From Acanthococcus lagerstroemiae (Eukaryota > Arthropoda > Insecta > Hemiptera > Eriococcidae), in the NCBI GenBank assembly GCA_031841125.1, contig JAJSSI010000029.1:2564-66563 (forward strand): 64,000 nt of DNA, written 5' to 3'. Shown here in pieces: positions 52,808-61,553 of this stretch. The notes beneath the pieces are model-generated. The model was not told the DNA's origin. It was given only the letters and a program-made list of their open reading frames with translations, and did not search any database. The number at the start of each line of letters is the position of its first letter. Within the stretch, counting starts at the first letter, position 1. The translations under genes were made by a program, and so were the position numbers.

Positions 52808-55800
52808 GCTCCGGCGTCGGCGCTGGCGCTTATTACTCAATTTTTCGAGACGAATTCAAATCCGTTGTCAAAATTGGGCTAGAGTCATTTTTTGACCCAA
52901 ATTGTTCAATTTTTCCAACTTTTTTGGGTGTATCTTGTGAACGAAGGGTCGCCGCCAAATTGGAACAACGAATTCGAACTCAGCGTGAAAAATTGAGTAA
53001 AAAACACTCATTAATTCGAAATTTTCGAATTTTGAAAATTTTGAATATTTTGAAAATTTCTCCATACTATACATCATGTGTTTTTTCGGGCGAAAAAATT
53101 TTCGGAGAGCTACGGCGTCGGCGCTGGCGCTTATTACTCAATTTTTCGAGACGAATTCAAATCCGTTGTCAAAATTGGGCTAGAGTCATTTTTTGACCCA
53201 AATTGATCAATTTTTCCAACTTTTTTGGGTGTATCTCGTGAACGAAGGGTCGCCGCCAAATTGGAACAACGAATTCGAACTCAGCGTGAAAAATTGAGTA
53301 AGAAACACTCATTAATTCGAAATTTTCGAATTTCTCAAATTTTGAAAATTTCTCCATACTATACATCATGTGTTTTTTCGGGCGAAAAAATTTTCGGAGA
53401 GCTACGGCGTCGGCGCTGGCGCTTATTACTCAATTTTTCGAGACGAATTCAAATCCGTTGTCAAAATTGAGCTAGAGTCATTTTTTGACCCAAATTGATC
53501 AATTTTTCCAACTTTTTTGGGTGTATCTCGGGAACGAAGGGTCGCCGCCAAATTGGAACAACGAATTCGAACTCAGCGTGAAAAATTGAGTAAAAAACAC
53601 TCATTAATTCGAAATTTTCGGAATTTCTCAAATTTTGAAAATTTCTCCATACTACATCATGTGTTTTTTCGGGCGAAAAAATTTTCGGAGAACTACGGCG
53701 TCGGCGCTGGCGCTTATTACTCAATTTTTCGAGACGAATTCAAATCCGTTGTCAAAATTGGGCTAGAGTCATTTTTTGACCCAAATTGATCAATTTTTCC
53801 AACTTTTTTGGGTGTATCTCGGGAACGAAGGGTCGCCGCCAAATTGGAACAACGAATTCGAACTCAGCGTGAAAAATTGAGTAAAAAACACTCATTAATT
53901 CGAAATTTTCGAATTTTGAAAATTTTGAAAATTTCTCCATACTACATCATGTGTTTTTTCGGGCGAAAAAATTTTCGGAGAGCTACGGCGTCGGCGCTGG
54001 CGCTTATTACTCAATTTTTCGAGACGAATTCAAATCCGTTGTCAAAATTGGGCTAGAGTCATTTTTTGACCCAAATTGATCAATTTTTCCAACTTTTTTG
54101 GGTGTATCTCGGGAACGAAGGGTCGCCGCCAAATTGGAACAACGAATTCGAACTCAGCGTGAAAAATTGAGTAAGAAACACTCATTAATTCGAAATTTTC
54201 GAATTTTGAAAATTTTGAAAATTTCTCCATACTATACATCATGTGTTTTTTCGGGCGAAAAAATTTTCGGAGAGCTACGGCGTCGGCGCTGGCGCTTATT
54301 ACTCAATTTTTCGAGACGAATTCAAATCCGTTGTCAAAATTGGGCTAGAGTCATTTTTTGACCCAAATTGATCAATTTTTCCAACTTTTTTGGGTGTATC
54401 TCGGGAACGAAGGGTCGCCGCCAAATTGGAACAACGAATTCGAACTCAGCGTGAAAAATTGAGTAAGAAACACTCATTAATTCGAAATTTTCGAATTTCT
54501 CAAATTTTGAAAATTTCTCCATACTATACATCATGTGTTTTTTCGGGCGAAAAAATTTTCGGAGAGCTACGGCGTCGGCGCTGGCGCTTATTACTCAATT
54601 TTTCGAGACGAATTCAAATCCGTTGTCAAAATTGGGCTAGAGTCATTTTTTGACCCAAATTGATCAATTTTTCCAACTTTTTTGGGTGTATCTCGTGAAC
54701 GAAGGGTCGCCGCCAAATTGGAACAACGAATTCGAACTCAGCGTGAAAAATTGAGTAAGAAACACTCATTAATTCGAAATTTTCGAATTTCTCAAATTTT
54801 GAAAATTTCTCCATACTATACATCATGTGTTTTTTCGGGCGAAAAAATTTTCGGAGAGCTACGGCGTCGGCGCTGGCGCTTATTACTCAATTTTTCGAGA
54901 CGAATTCAAATCCGTTGTCAAAATTGGGCTAGAGTCATTTTTTGACCCAAATTGATCAATTTTTCCAACTTTTTTGGGTGTATCTCGGGAACGACGGGTC
55001 GCCGCCAAATTGGAACAACGAATTCGAACTCAGCGTGAAAAATTGAGTAAAAAACACTCATTAATTCGAAATTTTCGAATTTCTCAAATTTTGAAAATTT
55101 CTCCATACTATACATCATGTGTTTTTTCGGGCGAAAAAATTTTCGGAGAGCTACGGCGTCGGCGCTGGCGCTTATTACTCAATTTTTCGAGACGAATTCA
55201 AATCCGTTGTCAAAATTGGGCTAGAGTCATTTTTTGACCCAAATTGTTCAATTTTTCCAACTTTTTTGGGTGTATCTTGTGAACGAAGGGTCGCCGCCAA
55301 ATTGGAACAACGAATTCGAACTCAGCGTGAAAAATTGAGTAAGAAACACTCATTAATTCGAAATTTTCGAATTTCTCAAATTTTGAAAATTTCTCCATAC
55401 TATACATCATGTGTTTTTTCGGGCGAAAAAATTTTCGGAGAGCTACGGCGTCGGCGCTGGCGCTTATTACTCAATTTTTCGAGACGAATTCAAATCCGTT
55501 GTCAAAATTGGGCTAGAGTCATTTTTTGACCCAAATTGATCAATTTTTCCAACTTTTTTGGGTGTATCTCGGGAACGAAGGGTCGCCGCCAAATTGGAAC
55601 AACGAATTCGAACTCAGCGTGAAAAATTGAGTAAGAAACACTCATTAATTCGAAATTTTCGAATTTCTCAAAATTTCTCCATACTATACATCATGTGTTT
55701 TTTCGGGCGAAAAAATTTTCGGAGAGCTACGGCGTCGGCGCTGGCGCTTATTACTCAATTTTTCGAGACGAATTCAAATCCGTTGTCAAAATTGGGCTAG

Positions 55801-58800
55801 AGTCATTTTTTGACCCAAATTGATCAATTTTTCCAACTTTTTTGGGTGTATCTCGTGAACGAAGGGTCGCCGCCAAATTGGAACAACGAATTCGAACTCA
55901 GCGTGAAAAATTGAGTAAGAAACACTCATTAATTCGAAATTTTCGAATTTCTCAAATTTTGAAAATTTCTCCATACTATACATCATGTGTTTTTTCGGGC
56001 GAAAAAATTTTCGGAGAGCTACGGCGTCGGCGCTGGCGCTTATTACTCAATTTTTCGAGACGAATTCAAATCCGTTGTCAAAATTGGGCTAGAGTCATTT
56101 TTTGACCCAAATTGATCAATTTTTCCAACTTTTTTGGGTGTATCTCGGGAACGAAGGGTCGCCGCCAAATTGGAACAACGAATTCGAACTCAGCGTGAAA
56201 AATTGAGTAAAAAACACTCATTAATTCGAAATTTTCGAATTTTGAATTTTGAAATTTTGAAAATTTCTCCATACTATACATCATGTGTTTTTTCGGGCGA
56301 AAAAATTTTCGGAGAGCTACGGCGTCGGCGCTGGCGCTTATTACTCAATTTTTCGAGACGAATTCAAATCCGTTGTCAAAATTGGGCTAGAGTCATTTTT
56401 TGACCCAAATTGATCAATTTTTCCAACTTTTTTGGGTGTATCTTGTGAACGAAGGGTCGCCGCCAAATTGGAACAACGAATTCGAACTCAGCGTGAAAAA
56501 TTGAGTAAGAAACACTCATTAATTCGAAATTTTCGAATTTTGAAAATTTTGAAAATTTCTCCATATACATCATGTGTTTTTTCGGGCGAAAAAATTTTCG
56601 GAGAGCTACGGCGTCGGCGCTGGCGCTTATTACTCAATTTTTCGAGACGAATTCAAATCCGTTGTCAAAATTGGGCTAGAGTCATTTTTTGACCCAAATT
56701 GTTCAATTTTTCCAACTTTTTTGGGTGTATCTTGTGAACGAAGGGTCGCCGCCAAATTGGAACAACGAATTCGAACTCAGCGTGAAAAATTGAGTAAGAA
56801 ACACTCATTAATTCGAAATTTTCGAATTTCTCAAATTTTGAAAATTTCTCCATACTATACATCATGTGTTTTTTCGGGCGAAAAAATTTTCGGAGAGCTA
56901 CGGCGTCGGCGCTGGCGCTTATTACTCAATTTTTCGAGACGAATTCAAATCCGTTGTCAAAATTGGGCTAGAGTCATTTTTTGACCCAAATTGATCAATT
57001 TTTCCAACTTTTTTGGGTGTATCTCGGGAACGAAGGGTCGCCGCCAAATTGGAACAACGAATTCGAACTCAGCGTGAAAAATTGAGTAAAAATAACTCAT
57101 TAATTCGAAATTTTCGGTATTTCTCAAATTTTGAAAATTTCTCCATACTACATCATGTGTTTTTTCGGGCGAAAAAATTTTCGGAGAGCTACGGCGTCGG
57201 CGCTGGCGCTTATTACTCAATTTTTCGAGACGAATTCAAATCCGTTGTCAAAATTGGGCTAGAGTCATTTTTTGACCCAAATTGATCAATTTTCAATTTT
57301 TCCAACTTTTTTGGGTGTATCTCGGGAACGAAGGATCGCCGCCAAATTGGAACAACGAATTCGAACTCAGCGTGAAAAATTGAGTAAAAAACACTCATTA
57401 ATTCGAAATTTTCGAATTTTGAAAATTTTGAAAATTTCTCCATACACATCATGTGTTTTTTCGGGCGAAAAAATTTTCGGAGAGCTACGGCGTCGGCGCT
57501 GGCGCTTATTACTCAATTTTTCGAGACGAATTCAAATCCGTTGTCAAAATTGGGCTAGAGTCATTTTTTGACCCAAATTGATCAATTTTTCCAACTTTTT
57601 TGGGTGTATCTCGGGAACGAAGGATCGCCGCCAAATTGGAACAACGAATTCGAACTCAGCGTGAAAAATTGAGTAAAAAACACTCATTAATTCGAAATTT
57701 TCGAATTTTGAAAATTTTGAAAATTTCTCCATACACATCATGTGTTTTTTCGGGCGAAAAAATTTTCGGAGAGCTACGGCGTCGGCGCTGGCGCTTATTA
57801 CTCAATTTTTCGAGACGAATTCAAATCCGTTGTCAAAATTGGGCTAGAGTCATTTTTTGACCCAAATTGATCAATTTTTCCAACTTTTTTGGGTGTATCT
57901 CGGGAACGACGGGTCGCCGCCAAATTGGAACAACGAATTCGAACTCAGCGTGAAAAATTGAGTAAGAAACACTCATTAATTCGAAATTTTCGAATTTCTC
58001 AAATTTTGAAAATTTCTCCATACTATACATCATGTGTTTTTTCGGGCGAAAAAATTTTCGGAGAGCTACGGCGTCGGCGCTGGCGCTTATTACTCAATTT
58101 TTCGAGACGAATTCAAATCCGTTGTCAAAATTGGGCTAGAGTCATTTTTTGACCCAAATTGTTCAATTTTTCCAACTTTTTTGGGTGTATCTGTGAACGA
58201 AGGGTCGCCGCCAAATTGGAACAACGAATTCGAACTCAGCGTGAAAAATTGAGTAAGAAACACTCATTAATTCGAAATTTTCGAATTTCTCAAATTTTGA
58301 AAATTTCTCCATACTATACATCATGTGTTTTTTCGGGCGAAAAAATTTTCGGAGAGCTACGGCGTCGGCGCTGGCGCTTATTACTCAATTTTTCGAGACG
58401 AATTCAAATCCGTTGTCAAAATTGGGCTAGAGTCATTTTTTGACCCAAATTGATCAATTTTTCCAACTTTTTTGGGTGTATCTCGGGAACGAGGGTCGCC
58501 GCCAAATTGGAACAACGAATTCGAACTCAGCGTGAAAAATTGAGTAAAAAACACTCATTAATTCGAAATTTTCGAATTTCTCAAATTTTGAAAATTTCTC
58601 CATACTATACATCATGTGTTTTTTCGGGCGAAAAAATTTTCGGAGAGCTACGGCGTCGGCGCTGGCGCTTATTACTCAATTTTTCGAGACGAATTCAAAT
58701 CCGTTGTCAAAATTGGGCTAGAGTCATTTTTTGACCCAAATTGTTCAATTTTTCCAACTTTTTTGGGTGTATCTTGTGAACGAAGGGTCGCCGCCAAATT

Positions 58801-58998
58801 GGAACAACGAATTCGAACTCAGCGTGAAAAATTGAGTAAGAAACACTCATTAATTCGAAATTTTCGAATTTCTCAAATTTTGAAAATTTCTCCATACTAT
58901 ACATCATGTGTTTTTTCGGGCGAAAAAATTTTCGGAGAGCTACGGCGTCGGCGCTGGCGCTTATTACTCAATTTTTCGAGACGAATTCAAATCCGTTG

Positions 58999-59866
58999 TC
59001 AAAATTGGGCTAGAGTCATTTTTTGACCCAAATTGATCAATTTTTCCAACTTTTTTGGGTGTATCTCGGGAACGAAGGGTCGCCGCCAAATTGGAACAAC
59101 GAATTCGAACTCAGCGTGAAAAATTGAGTAAGAAACACTCATTAATTCGAAATTTTCGAATTTCTCAAATTTCTCCATACTATACTTCATGTGTTTTTTC
59201 GGGCGAAAAAATTTTCGGAGAGCTACGGCGTCGGCGCTGGCGCTTATTACTCAATTTTTCGAGACGAATTCAAATCCGTTGTCAAAATTGGGCTAGAGTC
59301 ATTTTTTGACCCAAATTGATCAATTTTTCCAACTTTTTTGGGTGTATCTCGGGAACGACGGGTCGCCGCCAAATTGGAACAACGAATTCGAACTCAGCGT
59401 GAAAAATTGAGTAAAAAACACTCATTAATTCGAAATTTTCGAATTTCTCAAATTTTGAAAATTTCTCCATACTATACATCATGTGTTTTTTCGGGCGAAA
59501 AAATTTTCGGAGAGCTACGGCGTCGGCGCTGGCGCTTATTACTCAATTTTTCGAGACGAATTCAAATCCGTTGTCAAAATTGGGCTAGAGTCATTTTTTG
59601 ACCCAAATTGATCAATTTTTCCAACTTTTTTGGGTGTATCTCGGGAACGAAGGGTCGCCGCCAAATTGGAACAACGAATTCGAACTCAGCGTGAAAAATT
59701 GAGTAAGAAACACTCATTAATTCGAAATTTTCGAATTTTGAAAATTTTGAAAATTTCTCCATACTATACATCATGTGTTTTTTCGGGCGAAAAAATTTTC
59801 GGAGAGCTACGGCGTCGGCGCTGGCGCTTATTACTCAATTTTTCGAGACGAATTCAAATCCGTTGT
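58999..59866. repeat. Three-monomer block, second copy of a distant duplication
   Basis: Partner of the block at 51,543-52,410. tatacttcatg (near 59,180) together with the 9-bp-short tail is shared only with that block. The middle monomer differs in the gtaagaaac/gtaaaaaac allele, so the copies are not identical. The neighbouring units at 58,707 and 59,866 do not match those at 51,251 and 52,410. Confidence 0.6.
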
Positions 59867-61362
59867 CAAAATTGAGCTAGAGTCATTTTTTGACCCAAAT
59901 TGATCAATTTTTCCAACTTTTTTGGGTGTATCTCGGGAACGAAGGGTCGCCGCCAAATTGGAACAACGAATTCGAACTCAGCGTGAAAAATTGAGTAAGA
60001 AACACTCATTAATTCGAAATTTTCGAATTTCTCAAATTTTGAAAATTTCTCCATACTATACATCATGTGTTTTTTCGGGCGAAAAAATTTTCGGAGAGCT
60101 ACGGCGTCGGCGCGGCGCTTATTACTCAATTTTTCGAGACGAATTCAAATCCGTTGTCAAAATTGGGCTAGAGTCATTTTTTGACCCAAATTGATCAATT
60201 TTTCCAACTTTTTTGGGTGTATCTCGGGAACGAAGGGTCGCCGCCAAATTGGAACAACGAATTCGAACTCAGCGTGAAAAATTGAGTAAAAAACACTCAT
60301 TAATTCGAAATTTTCGAATTTCTCAAATTTTGAAAATTTCTCCATACTATACATCATGTGTTTTTTCGGGCGAAAAAATTTTCGGAGAGCTACGGCGTCG
60401 GCGCTGGCGCTTATTACTCAATTTTTCGAGACGAATTCAAATCCGTTGTCAAAATTGGGCTAGAGTCATTTTTTGACCCAAATTGATCAATTTTTCCAAC
60501 TTTTTTGGGTGTATCTCGGGAACGAAGGGTCGCCGCCAAATTGGAACAACGAATTCGAACTCAGCGTGAAAAATTGAGTAAGAAACACTCATTAATTCGA
60601 AATTTTCGAATTTCGAATTTTGAAAATTTTGAAAATTTCTCCATACTATACATCATGTGTTTTTTCGGGCGAAAAAATTTTCGGAGAGCTACGGCGTCGG
60701 CGCTGGCGCTTATTACTCAATTTTTCGAGACGAATTCAAATCCGTTGTCAAAATTGGGCTAGAGTCATTTTTTGACCCAAATTGATCAATTTTTCCAACT
60801 TTTTTGGGTGTATCTTGTGAACGAAGGGTCGCCGCCAAATTGGAACAACGAATTCGAACTCAGCGTGAAAAATTGAGTAAGAAACACTCATTAATTCGAA
60901 ATTTTCGAATTTTGAAAATTTTGAAAATTTCTCCATACTATACATCATGTGTTTTTTCGGGCGAAAAAATTTTCGGAGAGCTACGGCGTCGGCGCTGGCG
61001 CTTATTACTCAATTTTTCGAGACGAATTCAAATCCGTTGTCAAAATTGGGCTAGAGTCATTTTTTGACCCAAATTGATCAATTTTTCCAACTTTTTTGGG
61101 TGTATCTCGGGAACGAAGGGTCGCCGCCAAATTGGAACAACGAATTCGAACTCAGCGTGAAAAATTGAGTAAGAAACACTCATTAATTCGAAATTTTCGA
61201 ATTTCTCAAATTTTGAAAATTTCTCCATACTATACATCATGTGTTTTTTCGGGCGAAAAAATTTTCGGAGAGCTACGGCGTCGGCGCTGGCGCTTATTAC
61301 TCAATTTTTCGAGACGAATTCAAATCCGTTGTCAAAATTGGGCTAGAGTCATTTTTTGACCC

Positions 61363-61376
61363 AAATTGATCAATTT
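61363..61376. other. Perfect 14-bp palindrome, one per monomer (example)
   Basis: AAATTGATCAATTT is self-complementary over 14 bp and is present in most A and B monomers. In a subset of B monomers (for example near 34,080, 38,060, 45,013, 48,350, 50,407 and 58,743) an A-to-T change gives gttcaa and breaks the dyad. A palindrome kept across both families could be a dimeric protein site, but no binding protein can be named from the sequence. Confidence 0.75.
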
Positions 61377-61476
61377 TTCCAACTTTTTTGGGTGTATCTC
61401 GGGAACGAAGGGTCGCCGCCAAATTGGAACAACGAATTCGAACTCAGCGTGAAAAATTGAGTAAAAAACACTCATT

Positions 61477-61495
61477 AATTCGAAATTTTCGAATT
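61477..61495. other. Family B-specific inverted repeat in the tail (example)
   Basis: AATTCGAA-ATT-TTCGAATT: 8-bp perfect arms with a 3-bp spacer. The family A equivalent reads aattcgaaatttttgatttt and lacks the right arm. Two substitutions (T to C, T to A) create the arm in B. Found in nearly every B monomer; units with cggtattt (for example near 42,640, 45,543, 47,890) have lost it again. Confidence 0.8.
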
Positions 61496-61535
61496 TCTCA
61501 AATTTTGAAAATTTCTCCATACTATACATCATGTG

Positions 61536-61553
61536 TTTTTTCGGGCGAAAAAA
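61536..61553. other. Family B-specific T6CG/CGA6 inverted repeat (example)
   Basis: TTTTTTCG-GG-CGAAAAAA: 8-bp perfect arms around a GG spacer. It overlaps a second dyad, cgaaaa-aa-ttttcg. Family A has tttttttgggcgaaaaaa at this place, where the left arm ends TG instead of CG, so the dyad is interrupted. Present throughout 33,046-64,000. In RNA it could fold as a short AU-rich hairpin; whether it is transcribed is unknown. Confidence 0.8.
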
